Of a DNA stretch of 64,000 nt, positions 35,538 through 45,309 are shown piece by piece. Both the position numbers and the translations under genes were made by a program. Under the pieces are notes generated by a model. It searched no databases, was not told where the DNA came from, and saw only the letters and a list, made by a program, of their open reading frames with translations. This DNA comes from Kiritimatiellia bacterium (lineage in GTDB: Bacteria > Verrucomicrobiota > Kiritimatiellia > UBA8416 > YA12-FULL-48-11): the NCBI GenBank assembly GCA_028716365.1, contig JAQUPZ010000001.1, positions 723,205 through 787,204 of the forward strand, given 5' to 3'. How positions within the stretch are numbered: position 1 is the stretch's first letter; each line of letters begins with the position of its first letter.

Positions 35538-37775
35538 ATGAATATCCGCCAGTTTTTCTGTTGTCTGTGTTTAATTGCAGGAAATTGTCTGTCATTGGTG
35601 TTGGGTACATCGGCAGCAGAGTCTTGCAATCTGGTTTTATCCTGTTCATCCGAGAACGATCTGTTTCGCGTTGTAATGGCTTGCGGCATTCCCTGTTCAC
35701 GTTATGACACGCCGGCGGCCGCAGTCGCGTCAGCGCCGGAAGGCGCCGGCGTGCTGTTGCTGGCTGACAATTATCCTGCCAAAACGCAGGAGATTGCGCC
35801 GGAAGTGTTCAAAACAGCATCGCGAAAAAAATTGCGGCTATTCGTTGAATATCCGGCAGTATTGCCCGGACTCGAAGTCGGCCAGCCGCGGGACACGAAA
35901 TGGGAACGGGGTGTGATCACCTCCGAAGCATTTGGCCCCAAGCTCCAGCCGATGCGGATCCTGGGAATTCACGATTGCCATTTCGTACCTGTTACAGCAG
36001 AACATTCACACATGGTCGTTGCCAAGGTTGCTGGCTTCGACACGGCTGTTTACGGTTTGCCGAAAACAAATATCTGGCCGATACTGTTCGAACATCCCGG
36101 GACAAAGGTTCTTGTCTCGACAACCAAGCTCAGTCAGTTTGTTACCGCGCGCTACGCGCCGACGGATGCCTGGGAACCGGTCTGGCGGATGATCTTGAAA
36201 TGGGTTCAACCTGGCCTTTCAATACCGCAGTTCAAATGGACACCGGTTGTTCGCCCAAGCTACGGTCCACAAGAGCCATTGCCGGCCGATGCCGAGCGCG
36301 AAGCAATCCGCCGGGGAAACGAGTGGGTGATCAAAGCCCGCATGTTGATCCATTCTTCGTGGCGGGACAGAGACTGGGAACTGGAGTCTCAGGGAAAAAG
36401 ATTTACTCCGGAACGTGCAACGGCCGGCAAGGCCGACGATCGATTCAAATTGCCTGCTGGTGACGGCAGTGCAGGTATTTTGGAAGGTTTTAAATCGAAA
36501 ATCCACTATGACGGCAGCCAAACTGTGCGGTGGTGCCTGCGAACCGACTGTACGGGTGAGGAAGTAGCCGCGTTTATTCTTGGCGGTAAACTCCTTAATG
36601 ATCCGAACTACATTAAGATTGGTCAGAACCTGGCCGACTTTGTTCTTTTCAAATTCGATGCTACGGCTCCATGGCGTAATCCGGATCATCCGGCATTTGG
36701 CCTGATTGGCTGGTGTTGTTTACCCACGATGGCGGAACCGGTCGACCAGCACCAGGCATTTTTCGGAGTGATCAGCGCGCGGATTTGTATGTCCATCATG
36801 TCTGCCGCCAGCGTTCTCAACGAAGATCGCTGGGACGACCGCGTTTTACAGGCAATACTGGCTAACTTTCGAACGACCGGTCGTAACGGACTGAGGGCGG
36901 CTGCCTTGACCCCGCAGTCGCTCGAAAAGAAGGGTTGGCAATACTATTTCAATGAACCAAATCTGAATCTCTCTTGCCATCCGACGGCGCAACTACTGGC
37001 CGCCAACCTGGTTACTTACAAGGCGACTGGTTATCGACCGTTACTCGAGCGTACTTGTACGGCATTGCGGCTTTTAATGGAGGCATATCCGGATAAGTTG
37101 AAATGGTGGAACGGACTCCAGCAGGAACGCGCACGGCTGATGTTACCGCTGGCATGGCTGGTTCGCGTGGATGATACGCAGGAACATCGTGAGTGGCTGA
37201 AGCGCATTGTCGGAGATTTTCTCAAGAGTCAGGCGTCGTGTGGCGCGGTACGCGAGGAACTCGGATCACCGGGGCAGGAATATTTTCGTGCCAAGCCCTC
37301 GAATGAAGCCTATGGCACTACGGAAACACCATTGATCCAGACCAACAGTGACCCGGCGTGTGATCTTCTTTACACCCTCAACTCGGGTTTTATCGGTCTT
37401 CACGAGGCCGCCGCGGTGACAGGTGACCCCGAATTACGCAAGGCTGAGGACCGGATGGCAGAGTTCCTGTGTCGTATCCAGACTCGCAGCGAACGGCGGC
37501 CGGAACTGGACGGGACCTGGTTCCGTGCCTTTGACTTTGGACGCTGGGACTACTGGGCCTCAAATGCAGATGCGGGTTGGGGTGCCTGGAGTGTTGAAAC
37601 GGGATGGGTCCAGGGTTGGCTGGTGACTACGTTCGCGTTGCGCCAGTTGAATACAACTCTTTGGGACCTGGCGAGCAAACGTCCACTGGGAATTCATCTG
37701 GAGAAAAACCTGAAACAATTACTGCTTGAACAAAAAAATAATCTAACCCGGGAAAAACAGGGGGAATCAAAATGA
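35538..37775 (+). CDS. Secreted protein with putative helical (alpha/alpha) barrel, family not recognised
   Basis: A 745-residue exported protein; the ATG at 35538 is chosen because AAGGAG at 35525-35530 is 7 bases before it and the following 28 residues form a signal peptide, whereas the frame open to 35430 adds an unlikely leader. The N-terminal 230 residues are alpha/beta (NDLFRVVMACGIPCSRYDTP, then AGVLLLADNYP), resembling a beta-helix-free receptor or GATase-like fold. The rest is rich in paired helices with aromatic residues (FGLIGWCCLPTMAEPVDQHQ, NSGFIGLHEAAAVTGDPELRK, WDYWASNADAGWGAWSVETGW), as in six-hairpin glycosidases and lyases. Its stop overlaps the ATG of the GH38 gene by 4 bases, so the two are coupled. 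A carbohydrate-active role is inference. Confidence 0.5.
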   Translation: MNIRQFFCCLCLIAGNCLSLVLGTSAAESCNLVLSCSSENDLFRVVMACGIPCSRYDTPAAAVASAPEGAGVLLLADNYPAKTQEIAPEVFKTASRKKLRLFVEYPAVLPGLEVGQPRDTKWERGVITSEAFGPKLQPMRILGIHDCHFVPVTAEHSHMVVAKVAGFDTAVYGLPKTNIWPILFEHPGTKVLVSTTKLSQFVTARYAPTDAWEPVWRMILKWVQPGLSIPQFKWTPVVRPSYGPQEPLPADAEREAIRRGNEWVIKARMLIHSSWRDRDWELESQGKRFTPERATAGKADDRFKLPAGDGSAGILEGFKSKIHYDGSQTVRWCLRTDCTGEEVAAFILGGKLLNDPNYIKIGQNLADFVLFKFDATAPWRNPDHPAFGLIGWCCLPTMAEPVDQHQAFFGVISARICMSIMSAASVLNEDRWDDRVLQAILANFRTTGRNGLRAAALTPQSLEKKGWQYYFNEPNLNLSCHPTAQLLAANLVTYKATGYRPLLERTCTALRLLMEAYPDKLKWWNGLQQERARLMLPLAWLVRVDDTQEHREWLKRIVGDFLKSQASCGAVREELGSPGQEYFRAKPSNEAYGTTETPLIQTNSDPACDLLYTLNSGFIGLHEAAAVTGDPELRKAEDRMAEFLCRIQTRSERRPELDGTWFRAFDFGRWDYWASNADAGWGAWSVETGWVQGWLVTTFALRQLNTTLWDLASKRPLGIHLEKNLKQLLLEQKNNLTREKQGESK

Positions 37776-40498
37776 ACACACAAAAAATATTTATCGTAAC
37801 TGGAATAGTTGCATTATTTTTGATTAATGCCGTTACCCTTGATATTGCGGCAGGACAATCTACCGAATTGCGGCCTGCTGCCTATGTCGCGCCGATGTCT
37901 CATCTTGACCTCACATTCATGGGTACAGTTGAGGAATGTCTTTCACGAGGCAGTAAAGTTTTTGCAGGTACTCTGGACCTTCTGGAAAAACAACCGGATT
38001 TTCATTTTTTCCTGGAATATGTGCTGTTTCTTGAAGCCTACCGCACGATACATCCAGAACAGGCCGCCCGACTTGATGAATACATTAAGAAGGGCCGTGT
38101 GGAACTTGGTGCCGAGTGGAGCGGCATCTACGTAAACCAGGAAGACGAGGAAAACCTGATCCGTAATGTTCTTTATGCGAAAGCCTACGCGCGTGAACGG
38201 TACAAGCTTGAATTAGAAACACTCCAACTGACCGATATCCCCGGCGTTGTTCCACAGTTGCCGCAACTCTGCGCCGGGCTTGGTATTCGCAATCTCGTGC
38301 TTACCCGCTGTGCGATGCCGAACGCGTTATTCTGGTATGAGTCGCCAGGTGGTGCTCGTGTGCTGACTTGGAGTTCCAAAGGCTATAATCAGGCGGCCGG
38401 CTACGGTATGCATCTCGACTTGGCCACGATGCACAAAAAAGGTTTGTCCGAACATCTCGCCGGTACTATCACGAATGGATTACCGTCGCTGTTTTATTAC
38501 GGCAGCGATCAATGGCTGTCACCGCCGAATCTGGCGCCGACCGTAAACATATGGAACCAGGAGAATTCCAAACAGCGGTTGATGATTACTACTCCAACTG
38601 CCTACTTTCGGGCGATGCGTGCAACGGGTGTGGCTGACAAGGTCCCGATAATGAAAGGAGAATTACCCTCAACATGGCCATACCTCGAACCTGCACACGC
38701 ACATATCAGCCGCTGGGATTCAGTGGCAACCCGGGCGCTTGATGCGGCGGAAAGATTGTCCACGCTTGCGTGGCTTCGTGCAAACTGTCCTTATCCGCGG
38801 GCTGAGTTGGATGCGCTTTGGAAGTCACTGTTGCTGGCACGCGATCACAACTATGGCGGTCAGGGTGCAGGCGGCGGTCATCCACGTAAGTTTGCCGAGC
38901 GTCGCGCCGTTCAGCATCGCGCGCAGGTACTTACCTCCGCGGCGATAGCCGTCATCGCTGAGCGCGTGGAAGTGCCGCGCGAAAGCATACCCATTGTGGT
39001 ATTCAATACGCTGAATTGGAACCGGTCTGATGTGGTCAATGCCCATGTCAGCAGTTATTCCGCAGCCGGCAGTCATCAACGGGATATCATTCCCCCAGGC
39101 CCGTGGGACAAGGTGATGGTATTACGTGGTCCGGATAGCCAGCCGGTGCCGTTCCAGATTACAGCTGCCCGGCGCCTGGGAGAATTTGATTTTTCTTTTG
39201 TTGCACGTGATGTGCCGGCGCTTGGATATACCAGTTATACGCTGGAACCCGTGTCCAACGTTGAAGCTGTTGCCACCGGGGCAAAGTGGGATATAGGCCG
39301 GCCGCGCGTGGTCCAGAACATTTGGTTTGAAACGGACTCGCCCGACTTGGTCCTGGAAAATGATGCCGTGCGCGTGACCATCGAACGTGCCACCGGTTTG
39401 GTCAAGCTTACATCACTGCAAGGAAAAGCTTTTGAGTTGGTGAATGGTTTGGGCCTCAGCGGTCGGCAGGAACTTCCGGAAGTCTGTCGCCAGCCGCCGC
39501 TTGGATTGTCGGTGGACGATCCAGCGCGGGAGAAAATCGAATCGTTTGTTCCCGCCAGCTCGGAACCGGTTAGTATGCAGGCCGACGGCCCTGTAGTCGT
39601 ATCGGCCACAGTGCGCGGCAGTGTAATGGGTGCGCCTGCCGAATTACGTTATACGCTTTATCGTGGATTGCCCTGGGTGGATGTCGAAGTCAGGATTGAC
39701 TGGGATCTGCGAAAGTTCGGACGGATCGAGTTGTCGTATCAGGTACCGCTAACGAATGTCTGCGCTGCATATGGACTGCCGTTCGGAGCCGGGGCGTTTG
39801 GCACGGAACAATTGATGCCGGGCAGTGGCCCAATTGGCAGCGATGAAGGTTCGCGTACTTCCTGGGAGCGTACGCGCGAAATCTGTCGCTGGCTCGATGT
39901 TGCCGATAACACGCGTGGTGTGGCAATGGCAACTTCCCATCGCTGGACCCGTGTGGATGACAATGACACTGGTTCCGCCGTACGATGTTGTCTCGTGCGT
40001 GGCGGCCGTATGCGCCCGCTTGATCCAGCGATGGACGGCCCGGAACCGCGAGTCGGTCTGGTTTTTAACTTCAGGTTTTATCCGCACAAAAACTCCTGGC
40101 AGGCGACACGTATCCCGCGTACCGGCTTGGAAACCGTACAACCGCTGTTGGCTTACACGGTCAACGATACATGGAGTCCTAAGACCTTTCCGCGTCGTCA
40201 ATCGCTTGCAACAGTCGCAACGCGCAGTGGTAAAGGCGACGCCATACTCACGTGCTTGAAACAGGCAGAAGATGGTAAAGGCGTTGTGACACGCTGGTAT
40301 GAAAGTATTGGCAGTTCGTGTCAGGTTCATGTTGTGACAGCCCCATTGGCAGGTAAACCTGAACGTGTGGATTTACAGGAACAACCGGTACCAAACGCGG
40401 GAAAATTGTCCGTAGCGGCTGATGGTTCCATACCTGCGTTGCCATGGGAGATTACTACCGTACGGATGCAACCCATGACCAAGCCGGGGATAAAGTGA
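37772..40498 (+). CDS. GH38-family alpha-mannosidase, secreted
   Basis: A 908-residue zinc-dependent retaining alpha-mannosidase. The signal peptide ends about residue 28. The metal ligands H44 and D46 lie in SHLDLTF, and the nucleophile D155 in QLTDIPGVVPQLPQL, the equivalent of the usual PD.FG motif. The central three-helix bundle and C-terminal beta domains can be followed (VVFNTLNWNRSDVVNAHV starts the first, WVDVEVRIDWDLRKFGRIELSY the large sandwich). Length is normal. The ATG overlaps the previous stop as ATGA. GH38 enzymes trim alpha-linked mannose from N-glycan-like or mannan chains; export suggests extracellular or periplasmic action. Confidence 0.88.
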   Translation: MNTQKIFIVTGIVALFLINAVTLDIAAGQSTELRPAAYVAPMSHLDLTFMGTVEECLSRGSKVFAGTLDLLEKQPDFHFFLEYVLFLEAYRTIHPEQAARLDEYIKKGRVELGAEWSGIYVNQEDEENLIRNVLYAKAYARERYKLELETLQLTDIPGVVPQLPQLCAGLGIRNLVLTRCAMPNALFWYESPGGARVLTWSSKGYNQAAGYGMHLDLATMHKKGLSEHLAGTITNGLPSLFYYGSDQWLSPPNLAPTVNIWNQENSKQRLMITTPTAYFRAMRATGVADKVPIMKGELPSTWPYLEPAHAHISRWDSVATRALDAAERLSTLAWLRANCPYPRAELDALWKSLLLARDHNYGGQGAGGGHPRKFAERRAVQHRAQVLTSAAIAVIAERVEVPRESIPIVVFNTLNWNRSDVVNAHVSSYSAAGSHQRDIIPPGPWDKVMVLRGPDSQPVPFQITAARRLGEFDFSFVARDVPALGYTSYTLEPVSNVEAVATGAKWDIGRPRVVQNIWFETDSPDLVLENDAVRVTIERATGLVKLTSLQGKAFELVNGLGLSGRQELPEVCRQPPLGLSVDDPAREKIESFVPASSEPVSMQADGPVVVSATVRGSVMGAPAELRYTLYRGLPWVDVEVRIDWDLRKFGRIELSYQVPLTNVCAAYGLPFGAGAFGTEQLMPGSGPIGSDEGSRTSWERTREICRWLDVADNTRGVAMATSHRWTRVDDNDTGSAVRCCLVRGGRMRPLDPAMDGPEPRVGLVFNFRFYPHKNSWQATRIPRTGLETVQPLLAYTVNDTWSPKTFPRRQSLATVATRSGKGDAILTCLKQAEDGKGVVTRWYESIGSSCQVHVVTAPLAGKPERVDLQEQPVPNAGKLSVAADGSIPALPWEITTVRMQPMTKPGIK

Positions 40499-40581
40499 TA
40501 ATGACTTGGGGCATTGATCCTTCAGTTTTGTGAGAGAAACGATAAAATGATGATCCAGAAACCAGGAGAGGAAAATCAAAC

Positions 40582-43194
40582 ATGTATATAAGACGATTAT
40601 TTGTTCGGAGCGGAATGATTATGGTTGTGCTGTTGGTCAATGTCATTGCCTTTTGTATTGAGGCGGCCGGCGGTTCGGAAATACTCCAATTCGGTAATGA
40701 CAAGCTCATGTTGGATTTGCGGCAGACTGACTGGGAGTATCTTGACAAAGACCCGCAATGGACGAATAAAGTTGCTGGATTTGGTCGCAGTGCCGCCGAT
40801 ATGAAACGTGATGCGGAATCTGCCAAGTCCGAGTACGAAACTGTCAGCAAGGCTGAAGGATGGAAGCCAATCCGGGTAGGATATCGCTGGGAAAAGATGG
40901 GCCACCCGGAACTTAACGACAAGGTGACATGGCTGCGGCTGAAATTCAATATTCCTGCCGCACTTAAAGGTTATCAGATGGGATTCTTCTGTACGGCGGT
41001 TGATGATGCGGCTGATTTCTTTATCAATGGTGTACACTTGGGAAGAAAAATGTATGTCTGGGGTGCCCGCGTTCCGGAACCTGTCAATATTGACCTTACA
41101 TCCCAGATTCGCTTTGGCGCTGACAACCTGTTGATGGTTCGCATAAACGATTCGGCACAAGCACGCGGCGGAGGGGTGTTGGGTCGTGTGTTTTTATACA
41201 GGACCTTTCCATATATAAGGACGGGGCGGGGAGGAATTGCCTTACATGACGAGATAACCGGACCGTTTTCGGTCGTTCTACATCTGGGTGATGCTCTTCT
41301 TGCCCGTGGACAACAAGTGGCATTTGCATCCGGAGAATTACGTGCAATAGAGGTACCACCCTATATCCTTCGTGATGACGAACTGATACTTGTTTTTCCG
41401 GCAGAAATTGCGGCAAAAGCAGCCGGGTCACATCGTGTTCAACTTGACGAAGTTTGTCCAACCCGTGACGAACGTCCGTTGTCCGTTCGTTGTGATAAAC
41501 TGCCAGCCCGTGTAGAGCAGTTTGAGTTGTTGACGATTCCCATTGAGCTGGCCGGAACCTATGATAATTCATTTGATCCCCGGCAGATCAATATACAGGC
41601 TGTGTTGGAAACGCCTTCGGGAAGAACGGAAAAGGTAGCTACATTTTTCTGGCAGGATTTTACATCTGTTGCCATCGGCGATGATGAGGAAATCCTTTTG
41701 CCAAAAAAGTGTAATCCCTGGCGTTTGTATTACCGGCCGCGTGAGGTTGGTGTTCACAAGTTTCATGTACTGGCCCAGGACAAGACAGGCGTTTGCCGTA
41801 CACCTGACCAGAAATTTGAAGTTACGGATTCCAGGCGAAAAGGATTCTTGCACGTGAGTAAAAACGATCCGCGTTTCTTCGAATTTGATAACGGTGAATC
41901 GTATTTTGGCATTGGTCCAAGCGGCTGGTTTCGTGATGCCAATTATATTTTCGGCGGTAATCCGCGCCACATTTCCACGCGTAAGCTTGATGAATACTAC
42001 CGCCGTAAAGCAGAGGCCGGCTCCAACTATGATTACTGTCTCGCGGAGTTTTTTGGCCGGCTTTATACGAAGGGTGGTTACATTGACCAGCATGTTGCAT
42101 GGAAATGTGAACACCGGCTGCGTATACTGGAGGAACTCGGTATCTACTGGGTGACGTGTTACGATGACCTGTGCCGGTCAACCTGTTATGGATTGGATAC
42201 GCTGCCTTACTCTGAGGCGCAGGGCGGTCCATGCCGGAGCATTGCGGAACTCTACGTCAATGAACGTGCGCTTGAAATGCAGCGGGATCACCTGCGCTAC
42301 TTTGTTGCCCGAATGAGTGACAGTCCCGCCTTGCTGGTTTGGGCCATTGGTGATGAGGGACAGGCCGGTTCCGCATTCTCCCGTTTGATGGTTCGTTCAT
42401 GGATCAAGGAACTGCAGAATTATGTGAAAACGATTGATGTTTACCAGCACCCGCACATTATGTGTGAAGGTCCGCGTTCCATTGCTGAGGGCGGTGATGC
42501 GATCATTATTCCTGACTGGTATTTCCACAAGGATGTGGATGCGGTGACGCTGAGCCTGGAACTTGATCAGAAATACGGACAATTCAATTGCCCATTGATC
42601 AATCCCGAGGGCGGAATGGTCGAGTGGACCAAGCCGGCAGATGCTTACGGTCCGAAACGTGCGCTGTATTACCTTACCGGTGAGCGTTGGACCTTTTCGG
42701 AGGCGATTTCGTTCCATAATCATCTTTGGATCAGTCTTTTCCTTAAGAATGCCGTGGGCGGGACCGAATGGATGGGGGCGTTTATTGTACAAAGGAACCA
42801 GATGTGTCACGCCACCGCGATACGTAACTACCTGGCAGGTGAATCACTCACCAGGTCACATTGGGAAATGGCATCGCCTGTAATTTCGCACGCAGACTTG
42901 CGTGGTTTCTGTCTGCAATCTGAGGGGAAGAGTCTGGTTTGGGTCCAGAATCGGTTCTATACTTGGCTTGAGGCCGGGCACCAGGGCAAAGCACCACCCA
43001 AAATTACGGACGCGCGGGTTACAATTCCTGTCAAGAAGGATGGAAATTACCGGATTGAACTTTGGGATACGCGAAGTGGCAGTGTGATAAAGACATCAAC
43101 GGCCCGTTCAACGGACAAAACGGTTAGTTATGCCTTGCCTTCGATTGACAAGGACGTGGCTATGAAAGTGATCCTTGTTGATCAGGCTGGTTAA
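40582..43194 (+). CDS. Secreted GH2/clan-A-like glycoside hydrolase with N-terminal sugar-binding sandwich
   Basis: An 870-residue exported protein. After the signal peptide (about 1-30), a galactose-binding-like sandwich covers about 60-215 (VTWLRLKFNIPAALKGYQ, DDAADFFINGVHLGRKMYVW, LLMVRINDSAQARGGG). An immunoglobulin-like middle part (about 225-410) leads to the segment HVSKNDPRFFEFDNGESYFG, typical of DUF5060/DUF4038-associated enzymes. A barrel follows in which LLVWAIGDEGQ carries D591-E592, the likely catalytic acid of a clan-A barrel. The second glutamate is probably in INPEGGMVEW. GGAGAGG precedes the ATG. It lies 83 bases behind the mannosidase gene. Specificity is not determinable. 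Confidence 0.62.
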   Translation: MYIRRLFVRSGMIMVVLLVNVIAFCIEAAGGSEILQFGNDKLMLDLRQTDWEYLDKDPQWTNKVAGFGRSAADMKRDAESAKSEYETVSKAEGWKPIRVGYRWEKMGHPELNDKVTWLRLKFNIPAALKGYQMGFFCTAVDDAADFFINGVHLGRKMYVWGARVPEPVNIDLTSQIRFGADNLLMVRINDSAQARGGGVLGRVFLYRTFPYIRTGRGGIALHDEITGPFSVVLHLGDALLARGQQVAFASGELRAIEVPPYILRDDELILVFPAEIAAKAAGSHRVQLDEVCPTRDERPLSVRCDKLPARVEQFELLTIPIELAGTYDNSFDPRQINIQAVLETPSGRTEKVATFFWQDFTSVAIGDDEEILLPKKCNPWRLYYRPREVGVHKFHVLAQDKTGVCRTPDQKFEVTDSRRKGFLHVSKNDPRFFEFDNGESYFGIGPSGWFRDANYIFGGNPRHISTRKLDEYYRRKAEAGSNYDYCLAEFFGRLYTKGGYIDQHVAWKCEHRLRILEELGIYWVTCYDDLCRSTCYGLDTLPYSEAQGGPCRSIAELYVNERALEMQRDHLRYFVARMSDSPALLVWAIGDEGQAGSAFSRLMVRSWIKELQNYVKTIDVYQHPHIMCEGPRSIAEGGDAIIIPDWYFHKDVDAVTLSLELDQKYGQFNCPLINPEGGMVEWTKPADAYGPKRALYYLTGERWTFSEAISFHNHLWISLFLKNAVGGTEWMGAFIVQRNQMCHATAIRNYLAGESLTRSHWEMASPVISHADLRGFCLQSEGKSLVWVQNRFYTWLEAGHQGKAPPKITDARVTIPVKKDGNYRIELWDTRSGSVIKTSTARSTDKTVSYALPSIDKDVAMKVILVDQAG

Positions 43195-43258
43195 TCAGTA
43201 TTGCCATAAGAATAGTTCAGATTTTGTTAATGATACTTTTACAGGGAGGTACCTGGTG

Positions 43259-44560
43259 ATGTATACGCGCCGCAGTTTTTTGAGAAATTCCGCCACAGTC
43301 GTTGGTGGCGCAACTCTGGCTGTGCTGGCAGGATCGTGTTCGAATTCCGGGTTTCCCAATGTAAAGACAAAAGGGAACAACTCTGAAAACGGACTTAATT
43401 TCAATGCGCTATTGAATCAATACCGTTCCGAGCTCCTCGACAGCGTGGTGCCGTTCTGGATGAAACATGGTGTTGACTGGAAAAATGGCGGCATCTGCAC
43501 ATGCCTGTCGGATGAGGGCGAGGTCTTGAGTCAGGACAAATACATGTGGTCGCAACTGCGGGCCATTTGGACATTTTCCGCGCTTTACAACAAAATAGAG
43601 CGCAGGAAGGAATGGCTCGATGTTGCACAGCATATCTTTGAGTTTGCCAAAAAGTATGGCCGGGACGAGCAGGGTCACTGGGTGTTTTCGGTAAGCAAGG
43701 ACGGCAAGCCGCTAAAAGGTGCCACCAGTATCTACGCGGACGGCTTTGCCATTAACGGATTTACTGAGCTTGCGAAAGCAACGGGGAATCAGGAGGCGGT
43801 TCGGCTTGCCCGCGAAACTTACAAAAATGTGCGTGAGCGATTATCCCGCCCGGGATCTTATCCGACAGAACCGTTACCGATTCCTCCCGGCGCCAAGGCA
43901 CATGGCATTTCAATGATTTTCGGGATGCTGTTTTACGAGCTGGGCCAGTACTTGAACGATCCCGAGATTACCCGTGCCGGTCTTGATCACGCTAATCAAG
44001 TGATGAATGTCTTTCTCCGGCCGGAACGGCGACGGCTTTATGAGTTTGTCAGACTCGACAACACTTTGTTCGAGACCCCGCCGGGACGAACAATTGTGCC
44101 CGGACATGCCATTGAGTCCATGTGGTTCATGATCCATATCTACCGGCAACTTGGCGATCAGAAACGTATCCGGCAGGCAATTGACTGCATCCGCTGGAAT
44201 ATCGAACTCGGTTGGGATACCGAGTGTGGCGGCGGGATCCTTCTGGCACGCGACGCCAAGGGATCATTTTGGGCGGACAAATGGGACACAAAAATCTGGT
44301 GGCCGCATACCGAAGCACTGTACGCGTTGCTGTTGTCTTATTCAATCACACGCGAGCCGTGGTGTCTGGAATGGTTCAAGAGGGTACATGACTATGCATT
44401 CAGTCATTTCCCGGTACCGCGTTATGGGGAGTGGTATCAGAGATTTGATCGTTACGGAAAGAAGATCAGCAATATTTCAGCGATGCCGGTGAAAGACCCG
44501 TTCCATCTGGCACGTTCGCTGATCTACTGTACTGGCGTGCTAAAACAGCTTGCCTCATAG
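43259..44560 (+). CDS. AGE-family epimerase/isomerase, Tat lipoprotein-like
   Basis: A 433-residue (alpha/alpha)6-barrel enzyme of the N-acylglucosamine 2-epimerase family, which epimerises C2 of GlcNAc/ManNAc, cellobiose or mannobiose, or isomerises mannose/fructose. Recognisable blocks are MWSQLRAIWTFSALYN, YADGFAINGFTELAKATG, GHAIESMWFMIHIYRQ and WWPHTEALYALLLSYSITRE. The N-terminus has a twin-arginine motif (TRRSFLRN) and a possible lipobox (AGSC), an unusual export route for this normally cytoplasmic family. Start: ATG 43259 lies 9 bases behind GGAGG (43245-43249). It ends the glycan run; epimerisation of released mannose or hexosamine units fits the neighbouring GH38 and GH109. Confidence 0.85.
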   Translation: MYTRRSFLRNSATVVGGATLAVLAGSCSNSGFPNVKTKGNNSENGLNFNALLNQYRSELLDSVVPFWMKHGVDWKNGGICTCLSDEGEVLSQDKYMWSQLRAIWTFSALYNKIERRKEWLDVAQHIFEFAKKYGRDEQGHWVFSVSKDGKPLKGATSIYADGFAINGFTELAKATGNQEAVRLARETYKNVRERLSRPGSYPTEPLPIPPGAKAHGISMIFGMLFYELGQYLNDPEITRAGLDHANQVMNVFLRPERRRLYEFVRLDNTLFETPPGRTIVPGHAIESMWFMIHIYRQLGDQKRIRQAIDCIRWNIELGWDTECGGGILLARDAKGSFWADKWDTKIWWPHTEALYALLLSYSITREPWCLEWFKRVHDYAFSHFPVPRYGEWYQRFDRYGKKISNISAMPVKDPFHLARSLIYCTGVLKQLAS

Positions 44561-44714
44561 GGTAAAAGCAACCTCAAATACCATTTTAGTAACACACCTA
44601 TAGAAATGAACCCTTCTATTTCATGAATGTTCCATTTTTGCCGAAGTTTGCTGTTTGACGATGGGGCATTTCTTGACTACAAAGAAGGCTGATTTTCACA
44701 GAACAGGGGGGATA

Positions 44715-45305
44715 ATGGCAAAAAAGTCTTCAAACCGCTATGTGGTATCGATTCTTGTAGCCGATCGGGTCGGGATACTCAAGGACATTACGTCGGCCGT
44801 TACTGATATGGGCGCGAATATTGACGGTATCAGCCAGACGGTTTCTACCGGTTATTTTACGGTTATACTCACCGCAACTTTTACAAAGTCACTCTCACCG
44901 AAAGACATCAGTGATGCGATCCTGCATAATTTTGCAAAAGATGAAATAGAGATTGTTGTCAGGCCCTATGAAGAGGCGGCGGTAAAACGTGCGCCTGTGA
45001 AAGGTAACCGGTATGCTGTGACGGTTACGGGGAAAGACCGGCCGGGAATATTAAAAACCGTAACAACTTTCCTTGCGGGAAAAGGTATTAATATCGAGGA
45101 TTGGTATGTTGAATTTGTTGGTCAGAATGTAACCCATATCGGGGTGATCTCGGTGCCGAAGCTCCTGGACATCAAACAGACACAGGAAGAATTCCAGCAG
45201 CTGCTTTCCCCGCTTGGCCTTGACAGTTTTATCCAGCACGAAAACATTTTCAGGGCAACGAATGAGATCGGCAGCATAAGATCGCTTATAAAGAGTGGAA
45301 GGTAA
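44715..45305 (+). CDS. Two-ACT-domain regulatory protein
   Basis: A 196-residue cytoplasmic protein made of two ACT domains (about residues 8-80, SILVADRVGILKDITSAVTD, and about 95-165, VTVTGKDRPGILKTVTTFLA). ACT domains bind amino acids or other small ligands; GcvR-like proteins with two of them regulate glycine metabolism. The ATG at 44715 is preferred because AGGGGGGAT lies just upstream; the ATG at 44655 lacks a ribosome site. The next gene, UPF0210, starts 4 bases after its stop. ACT (UPF0237-type) and UPF0210 genes sit side by side in many bacteria and archaea, so the two likely work together; the role is unknown. Confidence 0.88.
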   Translation: MAKKSSNRYVVSILVADRVGILKDITSAVTDMGANIDGISQTVSTGYFTVILTATFTKSLSPKDISDAILHNFAKDEIEIVVRPYEEAAVKRAPVKGNRYAVTVTGKDRPGILKTVTTFLAGKGINIEDWYVEFVGQNVTHIGVISVPKLLDIKQTQEEFQQLLSPLGLDSFIQHENIFRATNEIGSIRSLIKSGR

Positions 45306-45309
45306 ATCC

